This document shows positions 14,101-25,856 of a DNA stretch of 64,000 nucleotides, piece by piece. A model generated the notes under the pieces. That model was not told the origin of the DNA. It made no database searches and worked only from the letters and a program-made list of their open reading frames with translations. Positions within the stretch are counted from its first letter, which is position 1; each line of letters starts with the position of its first letter. The stretch is from positions 620,001 to 684,000 of the forward strand of contig JAHLTZ010000002.1 in assembly GCA_025786725.1 (NCBI GenBank), read 5' to 3'. Source of the stretch: Syncephalis fuscata. Its lineage: Eukaryota; Zoopagomycota; Zoopagomycetes; Zoopagales; Piptocephalidaceae. The position numbers and the translations under genes are program-made.

Positions 14101-16669
14101 TACTAACGATACTCGAGTAGGTAAACGTGGTGAAGAACGATGTAATTCCGTTGATTTTTGTTGTTGTTGTTTAACATTGGACGATTGAATATGATTAGCA
14201 GTTACATTAGATGTAGAAGAGGATACAGTAATAGATGGTTTTGTTTGTTCTATAACCGTTTCAACTGGTGTAGATTCTACAGGTTTACGCCATGATGTCA
14301 TAGCATTGGCCATAGATACTGGTGACTTGGGTGTATCATCTAAATAAAGTGCTGTCTTTGCTGGAATACTGGCTCGAATCCGCTCGTGTATTTCTTCTGT
14401 CGAAGAGATCTGTTGTTTAATGGCATCCATAACACGATCAATAGCTGATGTATCGTTACGATAATTAGATGAATTGGACTGGTCATTAATCGTTGACGCT
14501 ATGATAGCCGCTTGATTTGACCGCCGTCCATATGATACAGGTCGTGATACAGGTCGTGAAGGTGTATCTATTACACATATTATATTATTAGTACTTTATA
14601 TATAAATATAATATCATTTATTTTTACGTACTTGAATGAGATCCATTTGTATGTATTGTTCGTGTATCTCGATGCTGATCCCGATAATTGCTTATTAAAC
14701 GAGCTGATGGCTGTGTTGACAATTTTTCTACTACGGCTGCTATAGTATTGCTAGTTGTATTTGTAACAGAAACTGTTGTAGCTGTTGTTGCTTTAGCAGC
14801 TGTTGTAGTTGTAGTAGCTATAGTAGCTGTTGTTGCTTTAGTAGCTGTTGTAGTTGTAGTAGCTGTTGTAGTTGTAGTAGCTGTAGTAGCTGTTGTAGTT
14901 GCTGCTGCTGCTTTGGAAGCGCTACCACATTCCTTTACTACAGTATCCGACTCTACGGTACTACGTTGTTTGGCTCGTTCTTCAAGAATGCGCAGTTTCT
15001 CAGCTAGACGCTTTTCACGTGCCTCTCGTTCACGTTCTTCTTCTTCTTGTCGTTGCCGTGCTCTAGCAATAGCTAGACTGGTAGATTCAACTTGGGCTAT
15101 TTTTGGACGTTCGGTAGCTGCATCTCCACTTTTAAATACTGGTCGGTTATTGCTATGGTTATTGCCAGACTGACTAGGCACAATGGGTGATTCTATAGTT
15201 TCTTTACATAAATCCTTTTCATTTACAGTGGATATGTTTGATGGTTTGTTATCATGCATTGTAATAGAATTTCCAGAGAATTCAGATGAATGCGATGCAA
15301 CTGTTGCCGTGTTTGTACTAGTTGAATACTGTTGTGTTGAAAATGAGTTGGCGTTGGATTTACGCCACGGTGCAGATGACTGCTCTGCTAAATAACTGTT
15401 TTTTAATGAATCTTGCTTGCCTGTTACAACAATATCTTCTGCTGTTGTTGTTGTTGTTGTAGAATAAGTAAGTTGCTCGCTTGTTTCACTAACATTTATT
15501 CGCGTATCATTTAAAGTCGATCTGGCAGCTTTAAAAGCAGCTCGAGTAGTTGTATTTGTGCTAGATTCATTGGACGATGCTGACTCCTCGTCATTAAATG
15601 TCATTGGCTTCAGTATACGTCGTTTTCGTGCATCCATACCATCACCTCCTGTATCAGAACGGGCCGGTGATGCATTAGCTGATGCACGTGCTGCAGCAAT
15701 GACACCACCAATTTTCACTTTGCCATCGGCAAATTCAATTACATCTTCGTTAAAATCCATGCCATGATCTGACATCTATAATTACCATTAGTAATTTCAT
15801 TATTAGTACATACAATCTATTAACATTATGATCCACTAATTACACACACCTCATCCCATTTCTCATCAAGTACTAATTTATCTTTAGAACGGGCTTGAAG
15901 TGATCCCGTTGTGTTTATTGTACTATATGACTGTTTCATTCCTATTTAACATTAAGCATTTAATATTAATAATAATTAATAATACAATATGATTAATATA
16001 CCATAATAGTTGTATTTGGCTATATGCAACTTACCTGTAGTCATACTGTTTGCTGTTGTTATTGCTGTAGTAGTAATAGTCGTATTATTATTACTAAATT
16101 TTCCGCGAGATGAATAATGTGCTATAATAAATACCATCAACTATATAGTTAGCATATAATGCATATGTTCATTTCCGCGTAATGCAGCCGCCGTGTAACG
16201 ATGTGCCCCTTAAATTCTATCACTGCTTGTTCTTACCTTTGGTCTCTACTTTATTGGCTTCCGCTGCTGTTGGAAATTCCTGATCATTGGCGGCAGAAAT
16301 TGCTTTTTTATCAATAGACAATGCGCCTGATGCACCAGTGTTATTTCTGGCCGTCTTTGGCTTCCATACCGCAGACGATTGCGTGCAGTTATCATCGCCG
16401 CCCTCGTCAAGGTTGCTATTATCTATCTGTGTATTGGCCAACATTGGTTTACCCCAAACAGGTCCATTGGCCGCTATAGAAGGTTGTTTAGTTTCCATAC
16501 GTTTACTAGGTATATCCACCGGTAGTGGTGCAACAACAGAGGTGCGGGTACGCGAGAAATTGCGTCCATGGACGCCAACGCCATTGGTGCGTTTTGACGA
16601 CGAGACGGAGGCGGTGGAAGCAGACGAGCTTAGCTCTGCATAGGTACCCGATGAAGGATCGCCCGGCAT
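11133..16669 (-). CDS. Large disordered PRRC2/BAT2-like protein
   Basis: At least seven exons can be chained by GT-AG introns with matching phase from the ATG at 16667-16669. The order of short conserved blocks matches the animal PRRC2 (BAT2) family as I remember it: DQEFPTAAEA (about residue 136), then WDEMSDHGMDFNEDVIEFADG, then the charged helix SLAIARARQRQEEEE...AEKLRILEERAKQ. The rest is low complexity: Ala/Thr runs, an acidic middle (13,100-13,700), Arg/Gly (SRRGRRGRRRG), and a C-terminal third full of Gln, His, Asn, Ser and Tyr ending GRRTWTSKP. PRRC2 proteins bind RNA and act in translation and stress granules; that role is transferred by family. Frame changes occur near 12895 (donor), 12,150-12,420 and 11188. 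Several fit one missing base, but the exact reading of 12,150-12,420 is unresolved. Confidence 0.7.
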
Positions 16670-18863
16670 AGCGATAGCCACCGAGACGGCTCTTTAATAG
16701 TGCCACACACACGTAGCAAGTACGTTGAACGGCGAAATCAACACACTAGCACACTCGTTAACAGAGACTACAATCCACTGGCACACGTGTTCCAAGACCA
16801 CCTAGACAGACAGAAGACAAATAGAAGGCAATAGATACGCAACTATACGCACACACAAACAAAATATCAATCGCAGGAATAAAGCTGTCGTTTGCGGCGG
16901 TTCTAATACGAAATGGAAATGAATTTAACTAGTAGTCAGTTAGTTTAGTAGACAAGGAAATAATCGTGTAATCGTACAAGGCCGGCGGCGATCGGACAAT
17001 AAAAGGTTCGCTAGCGTGTAACTTGGGTATAACTCCGCTAGAACCGTACGAAGCACAACCAATACTGGTCGGTAATCTCGCAATAAGCGGTAACAGTGGT
17101 ACCAAAGAAAAAAACGTCAATGGAACCTGCAGGTATGTAAAAAAAAGAACCATGAGCCAAGCCACCTGGGGAAAGGCAGTCAAGGAAAACTAAAAAAGAT
17201 AATATGAGAAAGAATAGAAATAGAAAGAATAAGTGTGAGCGAGTAGAGAAAGTAAGAAAAGAGAGTAAAGAGAAAATAACCGGTGGAGGTCAGCTATAAT
17301 GGTATAAAGCAAACGAAACAGATAAAGCGAGTGGATAAACGAATAACAGGACGGCAAAGCGTGCACTTGTGGTCCGAGTGGTGGTGGTGGTGGTGTGTGT
17401 GCCATAGTTGGCAGTTTAAAAAAGACAAGTACGAGGCGAGCATGGAAACGAATGGATAGCACACCTACAGATACACAGATACATACACACGCACACACAC
17501 ACAGATACACACATCACAGTGTACAATATTATATAACATGTGCTATAGTCGGGTGGGTTATTGTTACCATGATGATGCTGATGGTACCAATATGATAATA
17601 TGATAATGGTAATAGACATAATGTTCATTGATTATGAATGGTTGAGTGTTGAGCGGCGTAAAAAGCAGGTCGGACGAGGCCAACATGCCGTGTTTGGTGA
17701 AGGCCAAAGGTGACCACGATATTAAAAAACAAGCATTTTCATTCCGATACACACACCACACACATACACACATATGCACGCGTGCCTATGACTGGCCACC
17801 ATGCGTTGTTTACAGGGACAGCAGCAATGGCATCAATGTCATTATCATATGTATTCATATGAATGATCTATACTTTGTTGTTCGTAAGCCAGCTCTGGGA
17901 ATAAACACCATGCCATTTAATAAAGCATTATTCACATTAGCATACGATGGTTGATTTCTTCCAATGCAAATTACACAAACGCACTCCCTTAAACTAAAGT
18001 GACAGGTGGGAAAGAACGTGGTCCGTTCACCTCTGTACGCCCACCATCTAGTTAGCTAGATGCGGTGCTATGTACATCCACCAGTCTGGTCCTCTTCGTT
18101 GATGTCATCCATGCATTCATTGCTTAACCGCTGCTCGCTATCATTACATTGGTACTTGTACATTGCATAAAAGTAATGACTTGGACGGTTCCATTGAACT
18201 ACGACAAGTCGGTCCACACCATACACATAGACTTATATGCACACGTGTGGGCAAACGCATATGCTCTGTTTTATTGCTATACTCGCCATCATGACGACAT
18301 ACACTAAAGAATAGTGAACCGTTGACCACGACTAGCACGCAGTTTTCAACCGTCTAAAGTCGTAACAACATAGATAGAATGATGAAATAAAATAATAGTT
18401 GCGTCACTAACTAGTTCTTCTGTCCTCCATTACACTCTTACTTCACCCCGCATAGTAAGCATAATAGCATAATAGCACTCCATCCTATATAACACTTACC
18501 GTAGACAAAATAAGCAATGTTGCAAAAGAGTAAAGTTAGAAATAAAGGAAAGAAAAAGGACAGGCATGCACGGACACACCATTCAATAGTGCTATTGATG
18601 CGGGGTTGAGCAAGCCTCACAAGTTACAGGCTATGTGTGGCTATTTGTAGATAGACAGTGTAAATATCCGTCTATTTTTTGTTGATTAAACTGGTTTTCT
18701 TTGTTCATTCATTTTTGATGATGGGTTCATCGAGTTACATCCATGTATCTATAAAAATCGTCATATTGACATTCATTGTAGGAACCGGTTCTACATTAAT
18801 GCAGTAACCATGACGTCATGGACCCTTCTATTACACAGACCATTTATTCTGATACCACTTTCA
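16670..18863. other. ORF-poor leader or promoter region of the PRRC2-like gene
   Basis: About 2.2 kb upstream of the PRRC2-like ATG, noticeably less AT-rich than other spacers but without a credible reading frame. It contains short simple repeats: GGT/GT repeats at about 17,380-17,400 and CA-rich stretches near 17,460-17,510 and 17,750-17,770. A purine-rich stretch lies at 17,180-17,280. A long 5' untranslated region or regulatory region is the simplest reading. Confidence 0.4.
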
Positions 18864-19343
18864 TTACATTGTGTTTTCTTAATGCATTCAAGTTATTGGT
18901 ATGGTCGATAAAAAAAATACCATTTGATCAAGTATATAAAGTAATAGTTTACCATAATTTGTAGGTATGCGCTATAACACATTAATAGAATGCAATAAAT
19001 CACAACTATACTTACTTGTATGGGTCAATATAAGATTGGCCCAGCCTTTAAATATTTCAGATAATTCCCAATGATCCCAATTACGTAACTGAATACTACA
19101 GTTAAATTGCCTTTGCCACCATTTAGTGATAATAGATATTACTGGTGGTAGGCCGTAAGCAAGTATTAATGGCATTTCCTTGACACTAGTATCTAGATAA
19201 TAAATGATTTGGTAAACAAAAAGTTATATAAAGCAACATTGTTTACCGTGTTGGTATTTCTGCTCTCTTATAGGAATCCAAATAAGCTTGGTTTCATATG
19301 GCTGCTGTTGCTGCTGTTGTATTGCTAATCGTAGAGTATTATA
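18864..19343 (-). pseudogene. Truncated, internally deleted copy of the CENP-L gene
   Basis: From 18981 to 19343 the sequence matches 24271-24633 with no gaps and only a few substitutions. This covers the exon starting MPLILAYGLPPVISIITKWW and the exon upstream of it. From 18864 to about 18980 a much more diverged stretch corresponds to the last CENP-L exon (23689-23805). The segment equivalent to about 23806-24270 (two exons and part of a third) is missing. The break lies at an ATTAATA motif present at both deletion ends. The N-terminal exons are absent beyond 19343. The copy therefore cannot make the full protein. Confidence 0.88.
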
Positions 19344-19935
19344 GCTATAATATTACACTTTTAAGAATAAAAATTGTGAGCAGTGACAAAGCAACAAAGA
19401 AAGGAGAGAGAATAAAGATAGTGAGGTAGTCAAATAGTGAAATATTAATGCAATAAAGTATGGTATTAATATCATTATGGATTTAATATTTAAAGATGGC
19501 TTCAATCAGTAAATCTATAACAAATTCTCAACTGAGCAGGTTTTGGTCATAAAGCTAATTAAAATTCGAGTAAAAAGGCTGTTTTTATTATTATGTAACA
19601 TTACTACGTATTTATAGCAATGCTGGAACTCTTACAGTAGCAAATATTCTAGAAGTAAATGGTAGAGAAAGTGTTGAATGCAATGAATACGAGTGAAGCT
19701 TAAATTTAAAAAATTGCTATTTTATGTAATTATTTAATTATAACACTACATTAAGTATACATTTTGTTTAGCAAATTAAGCAATAATAGCATTATCACAA
19801 ATTATAGTCCTATAATATGTATTAGTAGTATTTGGTTGGTCACTACAATGTTTTATAACACTAACGATTGCAATACATAATATAAAATAAGTTTATAAAC
19901 AAGTTGTTTAATGAATAATAAAAAATAAATAGCAA
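19344..19935. other. AT-rich spacer
   Basis: Between the CENP-L fragment and the stop of the F-box-like gene. No coding stretch or structured element is seen. Confidence 0.5.
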
Positions 19936-21578
19936 TTAAAACGACACATCTATTATTTTGTAGGCTTTGTTACTTTTCATCAACATCGCGTTCCTTGTGC
20001 TAACTGTATCGTTTAATAAAAAGGGATGTTTAATTAAGTCGTTAAGTTTCACAATAATACCGCGACGACCATATGATGTTTTGTACAAATACTCTGAATT
20101 TGTTTTGCCCAGATTTTTAGTATGCTTTGAATGAATTAAATCTATTACCGTAAATGCACCATCGGGCATAGAGTAATAAAGAATAAATCTTCCAATACAT
20201 AATGAAAAAAGACTATTATATAAGATTGTATCTGGCATGTGAATAGCTTTAAGTCTAATACATAAAGCTTTTAGATTGATGCGTGCTAATATAGCGCCAT
20301 CCCTTATGCTGTGAACTGTCCATTCTTTTTCAAATACAACAAGAATGCGTTTAGAACTAAATAGCGGCACTGTACCACGAAGATAATCGTTACGTGTCCA
20401 AATGGGCTTTACATCTTTAATGCAAACGTTTGAGTAGCTGCATTTCGTCGAAATCATGGCCAAGCCTATTTTATTTCCTCTATCTTCGTTCAACATATTG
20501 GCATTAAACGGGAAATTATGTTCAATTAAAACTCGATTATCATCCAGTTTTTTAACAAGAATTTTAGAGTCATCGTATTGCTTAAAACGTATTTCTCCTT
20601 GCATTAGACAGCGCGGACCATATCCTAGATGGCAATTTGAAAACTCCCATACGTTCCATTTGACTGTAATAGTGGTATATGAGTAATGTAATGATCTAAT
20701 AAATATAGTTGCTACTTCTTCAGTAACTCTCAATAAAAAGGCTTCACCATAATGAGTTGTAATAGCACCCATGCACCTTTGCCCATTTGCAAGATCGAAA
20801 ACGCGAGTTATCGGCACACTGGATTTACCCATATCTTTGAGTGCTGGTTCCAAATAATTTATCATCATCCAGCGGCCACGAATGCTTGCATTATCGCATA
20901 AGCAGGAAAATTGACGTGGTTGCATAGTTGAAGCTAGATGCAGTGGCCAAATGGAAATAACATATGGCGTTATACTAAATTCTGCGCTATCTGCTTGTTT
21001 AGTAGTAGTCACCACAAATTTGTCTGATACCAGGCATTGAGTTGCATAATATTTATAGTTCACATCATTCCAAAATAACTTACGCAAGCGCCAAAATCGT
21101 TTAGTGGATGTTTCTCCTATTGGCTGGCATTGCTCAACAATGAAACATTTCCGCAGATCAGTATGATAATGAGCAATTCGCTGCAATACAATAGATTGCA
21201 TGTTGTTTGATTTCTTTTTCACTATATACTTGACTGGATATGGCTCGTCTTTAAGCCAATTTACATCAGTAGCACGCCGATAACAAAATGCATGAAACCA
21301 TTGGATATGCTGGTTATTTGGCCGAGCACTGCTGATTGTTTTTTAATTTGTGATGCTAACAGCTTTGACACGTGTACAGTCTTCATATACCAGCTCAGCC
21401 ATTTTATCTCGCTTTCATCATCAATATTATAATACTGTTTATATCGCTGGTGCCAGAAATTATTTTGTTGGCTAATACAATACCACAACCATTTACAACA
21501 GCATGAAAGCAGAACAAGTGATTTGTTGTTGGCAAATACGGCAATATGCCTAATAACAACTATAGGAATATGGTCCAT
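19936..21578 (-). CDS. F-box-like protein of about 545 residues
   Basis: The N-terminus (MDHIPIVVIRHIAVFANN, then LSCCCKWLWYCI) has the helix pattern and Leu/Cys/Trp spacing of an F-box. That domain would link it to Skp1 in an SCF ubiquitin ligase. The remainder is hydrophobic/aromatic beta-rich sequence without a family I can name. It may form a propeller-like substrate domain, for instance the segments around TTKQADSAEFSITPYVISIW and DGAILARINLKALC. No intron is needed. The frame changes once, in an A-run at 21285-21288 (coding strand T-run). One more T gives FMHFCYRRATDVNWLK and joins both halves. The stop is TAA. Substrate and pathway are unknown. Confidence 0.6.
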
Positions 21579-22189
21579 TGTACATAAGTAAATAAGACAA
21601 AAAAGAATAGCAGCTAAATTGTCAAAAACTACTCATGTCAATAACGTTTTATTAAAAGATAAACAATTATAACACGTGGCTATAATGAAAACATACAAAG
21701 CGTGTATTTTAAATATATATGCTGTGCAACCTGCAAAGGCCTTGAACCTTTGAAGCAACGCTCTATTTACAATATAATTACTATACTAACACTATCTATT
21801 TCAACTAACATGGTAATGTTTGTTCTGTATTGTAGTATTAGTATAATATTATCTTTTTTATAAATGTGCTAATATAACAATTACACATCCATCTTAACAA
21901 TAATACTAGTGACTTATTTAGCTAATTGTCATTTTTAATTATGTTAATGCTATTATACTTATATATGTGTGCATTGTGTCATTTTATTTTTATTTTTAAT
22001 TTAAAAGTTTATAAAATTTGATATTTAATTGATTAAGTTAAATATTGTGTATATTCAACATTATTATACAGTTTTTATGAACAATTTACTAGTCATCATG
22101 TGATTTAATGGTCAAATGGCTTTATTTAATAACACTCATAATTACTATATTATTTCATATATAAAAAATAAATATGCAATAAAAAAACA

Positions 22190-22560
22190 TAAATAACGGT
22201 AAGGAGGTTGTAGTAAATATATTTATGAATGAACAAACAAAATGAACTGAGATTTATTAATAATAAAGCTAGAACAAGAAGAGCAGCTACAATGGATAGT
22301 GCGTAGTTATTATACAATAAAATAATATGCAAATAATGAATATACAATGTTGAGCAGCGAATAGTAATTTTAAAGTTATTAAGTATATATGCATGAGCAG
22401 ATGACCGACATAGTCGAAATTTATTAATAATAGTGCTAGAACAAAAATAAAACCAGTTTTCGATGGAACATGCCGAGGCAATAATAAAATGTTATAAAAT
22501 AGAATGATTATACAATGGGAAAAGTAAAATGTGACATTAAAGTGCATATAATGTAATGAG
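22190..22560. repeat. Dispersed repeat family, partial block
   Basis: Two adjacent partial copies. Each shows the motif ATTTATTAATAATA followed by GCTAGAACAA. The second also has TATATATGCATGAGCAGATG, found nearly unchanged at about 61,135-61,155. No protein-coding content is seen. Confidence 0.6.
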
Positions 22561-22567
22561 TGGAGTG

Positions 22568-22662
22568 AGCATTTGCGCTAAGCATTATGTGTTAGCATTT
22601 GTGCTAAGCATTATGTGTTAGCATTTGTGCTAAGCATTATGTATTAGCATTTGCGCTAAGCA
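22568..22662. repeat. 26 bp tandem repeat, about 3.7 copies
   Basis: The unit AGCATTTGYGCTAAGCATTA plus TGTRTT is repeated three full times and once partially, with single C/T and G/A differences between copies. Each unit boundary forms a small inverted repeat (TTAGC ... GCTAA) that could fold into a hairpin. Confidence 0.9.
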
Positions 22663-22969
22663 CTTTTCATGCAACTAACTACATATCCGCTTTATTGAAC
22701 ATGAAACTGAATGCTGAATAGTATTAATCATTAAAATATTTATTATTGTATATTTATTATCTAGTACGCATATATCGTCATTGCAATACTATGTTATTAT
22801 GTTTACGCTGTTTTATTTCTAGATTTCTTTTTTATTTGCATACTCATTAATCCACCATGTTCCTATTTCACTTAAACTTGTTATTACTGTGAATATCCAT
22901 TGATCTGCTCTATTAGCATTAAAGCCATAGCCAATTTGCATTAACTGATTTGTCTACCAGACAGTTACA

Positions 22970-23420
22970 CAGTACATATATGCATGAGCAAATAAATGTA
23001 ATAATTTAAATTTATTAGTAATTGAACTAGCATTAAACGAACAACTGTTTTGAATGAAGTGTTGATATTATACAATAGAATGATATAAAGTAGAATAAAT
23101 GTACGATAGACAGGTATAAATAACGCTGTTGAAACTATAATACAAGTAATGCAATAAGTAGACTGGATGGAATATATTATAATATATAAAGAATAGAATA
23201 TATTTAGTATACATAGTAATAACACATACTGTAATAATATATGCGTACTGGATAATAAATCTACGATGATGGGTATTTGATGATTGATGTCACTCACCAA
23301 CTATCATTATGTTTAATAGATTTAGTGTGTAATTTAATTACGTGAATGTTCTTGAAAATAGTCATTTGATTTTAAATCATACTAAATAGTTGATGCTTAT
23401 TAAAATCTATTAATAAAAGT
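22970..23420. repeat. Dispersed noncoding repeat family, copy 1
   Basis: Shares an ordered series of motifs with copies at about 34,600-35,060 and 61,120-61,570: a TATGCATGAGCA start in some copies, then ACTGGATAATAAATCTA, a GAGTATTTGA-like stretch and a final GTCATTTG...AAATCA.TA block. Copies are old (many substitutions) and contain no open frame. Confidence 0.6.
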
Positions 23421-23688
23421 CAAATGCTTATAATAAAATTATAATACAATAAGTAAACTAAGCAAAGTATGTTGAAAACTATAATAAATAAAATATTATT
23501 GTTATTAATAAAATAATATGACGATGACTATACATCGTCATGGTTCATGTGTTAGTTCATATAAGTGTGTTGTAATCCTCTATATGATTACTCATAGGAC
23601 AGCTGTTGGTGTCAAAATGATAGTAATGGCAAGTCATTAACAGTTACAGGATGTGCTATGAAAATACTCAGACAAAATTTAAAGTTTA

Positions 23689-25395
23689 TTACAATGTGTC
23701 TTTTCTTGATGCATCCATGTTGTTGGTATGGCCAATAAGAAAAGCCATTTGATCAAGTATATAGAGCGATAGATTGCCATACTTTGTAGGCATGAGCTAT
23801 AACATATCAATAAATGCATTAATAAATATACTAATAAATATAGTATTGCTTACCTCAATTTGGCCATTGCAATTTAGATAGAGTGTATCAAGTCGCATAT
23901 GAACAAGTTGGCATCTATCTAAACGGATACGGAAATAGCATAGAAACTGCTGATGTAACACTGATAATACTAAACACACGATTAATGATAACGACACCTT
24001 TGCACACACATAACTTACCATTGGTTTGGTCTTTAGACACAACTAAGTCACTTGTATTATCGCCATTGCCGGCATGACAACTAGTCAATATATTAATTAG
24101 TTTATATTTACATATACGTAGCTTACTTACGGTCGTGCACATGTAATAAGCTTCATAATTTCCGGCCTAACTGTAATATAATCCATGGCCGATATTTGCC
24201 GAGGAAGCTTGTACTTAAGATTAATTGTTTCTTTAATATCAGTAAATTGCACTATTACAGTGGCCATTATATTAATAAAATGCAATAAATCACAACTATA
24301 CTTACTTGTATGGGTCAATATAAGATTGGCCCAGCCTTTAAATATTTCAGATAATTCCCAATGATCCCAATTACGTAACTGAATACTACAGTTAAATTGC
24401 CTTTGCCACCATTTAGTGATAATAGATATTACTGGTGGTAGGCCGTAAGCAAGTATTAATGGCATTTCCTTGACACTAGTATCTAGATAATAAATGATTT
24501 GGTAAACAAACAGTTATATAAAGCAACATTGCTTACCGTGTTGGTATTTCTGCTCTCTTATAGGAATCCAAATAAGCTTGGTTTCATATGGCTGCTGTTG
24601 CTGCTGTTGTATTGCTAATCGTAGAGTATTATAATTATAGTTTAAATAATAATAATTACATTAATTTAATACCTACTAGAAATCTCAATATTAACACTAA
24701 CAATCAGCGGTGTGTGTGTTTGTGTTGGCTGATCATGGGACACATCTATAATATATATATATATATCATTAATTGTGTATAATATACGGCTATAGATTAC
24801 TTACTAGGTGGTGACGCTGAAAGTGGTGGTCGACTGGTCGGCGGCCAGGCATTTGGCGATAATGGCTCAATAATACAGTTTACTACTTCATAACAAATAA
24901 CTTCTGATTCAGCTGTCATGTTCTGTTCTTCGTTATTCGTCATAAATGATAATGAGGTATTTGCATTATCACATCCGATAAACACCTGTGATAATTCTTG
25001 CGATAGTATCTTTAGCAGTGCTTTTTCATAAACTCTTGTATTGCTGTAACTAAATTTATGCCATTTTGAACACATCAATGTCTGCCATGATTTCTTCCAT
25101 AAAAACTCTAGTTAAATAACACGTCGTAATCATTAATGATACTATATACTGATTATTGTTCGATTTATCAATTACCTAGTTCAGAATTCATATTGCCTCT
25201 CCACATATCACTTGAACTTGGATCAAACCTTATGTCACTTTGGCTTGAACGGTTCTGAGTTCCATCGTTGAGGGAATAGGATGCATTACTATTACTACGC
25301 AAATTGGCGCGTCTAGGTGATGAAAATGACGATGTTGGGCTAGTCTCCGGCATAGTATGATCGTCCGGTTCAGATGGTAATATTGTCTCATTCAT
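23689..25395 (-). CDS. CENP-L, inner-kinetochore protein
   Basis: Constitutive centromere-associated network subunit that pairs with CENP-N at CENP-A chromatin. Eight exons join in phase by GT-AG introns. After a disordered Ser-rich N-terminus come conserved blocks seen in animal CENP-L: FLWKKSWQTLMCSKWHKFSY, ITKWWQRQFNCSIQL, EIFKGWANLIL, INLKYKLPRQISAMDYITV, and VLSVLHQQFLCYFRIRLDRC followed by a GQIEL strand and the last helix LYILDQMAFLI. A short Gln run (IQQQQQQPYETK) lies in the middle exon. No frame break is seen and the stop is TAA. It is divergent from NOP14. A 480 bp broken copy lies about 5.3 kb away. Family assignment is from motif order, not a search. Confidence 0.83.
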
Positions 25396-25856
25396 AGTGC
25401 AAGTGTTTATATACTCGTAATTGCTATAGTTGCAAACAAAATAATAACAAAAATAACGCGTTTTGTTACAAGTACTATACTCTGCTATGAACGTGGTCGT
25501 ACTTGGTTAGTATATATTATATATATATATATATATATAGAATGCAGCAATTGGTATACAGACTTTGTTCAATAAGCAATAAAATAGCGAGTAGTTTAAT
25601 TCAATTATTGAATTTCTTTAATCTATTTGATTCAACTTAATTCAGTTTAAACTTTGTAACTGATCATTGTTCTATAATATTGATTATCGGTGTTAAATGA
25701 CATTTATTACTTGGTATTCACTATTTTACTCAGAATAAAATAGATTTTATTTTATTTTTTTTTCAATCACATTTACACGCACACACTGATTTGTGCTTTT
25801 CTTCTCCGTCGCCACTATTCTACTTGTCAGTGAATGTTACCCTTTGAATTGTTAGT
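25396..25856. promoter_or_regulatory. Shared divergent promoter region of CENP-L and NOP14
   Basis: A 461 bp spacer between opposite start codons. It contains a (TA)n tract near 25,520-25,540 and a T-rich stretch near 25,745-25,765 before the NOP14 leader. No factor site is recognised. Confidence 0.45.

Larger units (their letters stand above)
21579..23688. other. Repeat-bearing AT-rich spacer
   Basis: About 2.1 kb without a supportable gene. It holds two blocks of a dispersed repeat family and a short tandem array, each listed separately. A stretch near 22098-22125 looks like an inverted copy of the end of the same repeat family (TGATTTAATGGTCAAATGGC compared with its reverse complement near 35,025 and 61,535). 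Confidence 0.55.

Noticed and set aside
14688-15173. 161-codon Val/Ala-rich frame on the plus strand
   Set aside because: Antisense of the Thr/Ala repeat region in the PRRC2-like gene, whose own frame is supported by introns and conserved blocks.
22568-22662. CRISPR-like array
   Set aside because: Units are directly adjacent without unique spacers, and the genome is eukaryotic.
24588-24782. Open frame on the plus strand over the CENP-L Gln exon
   Set aside because: Antisense shadow of a CENP-L exon and its intron.
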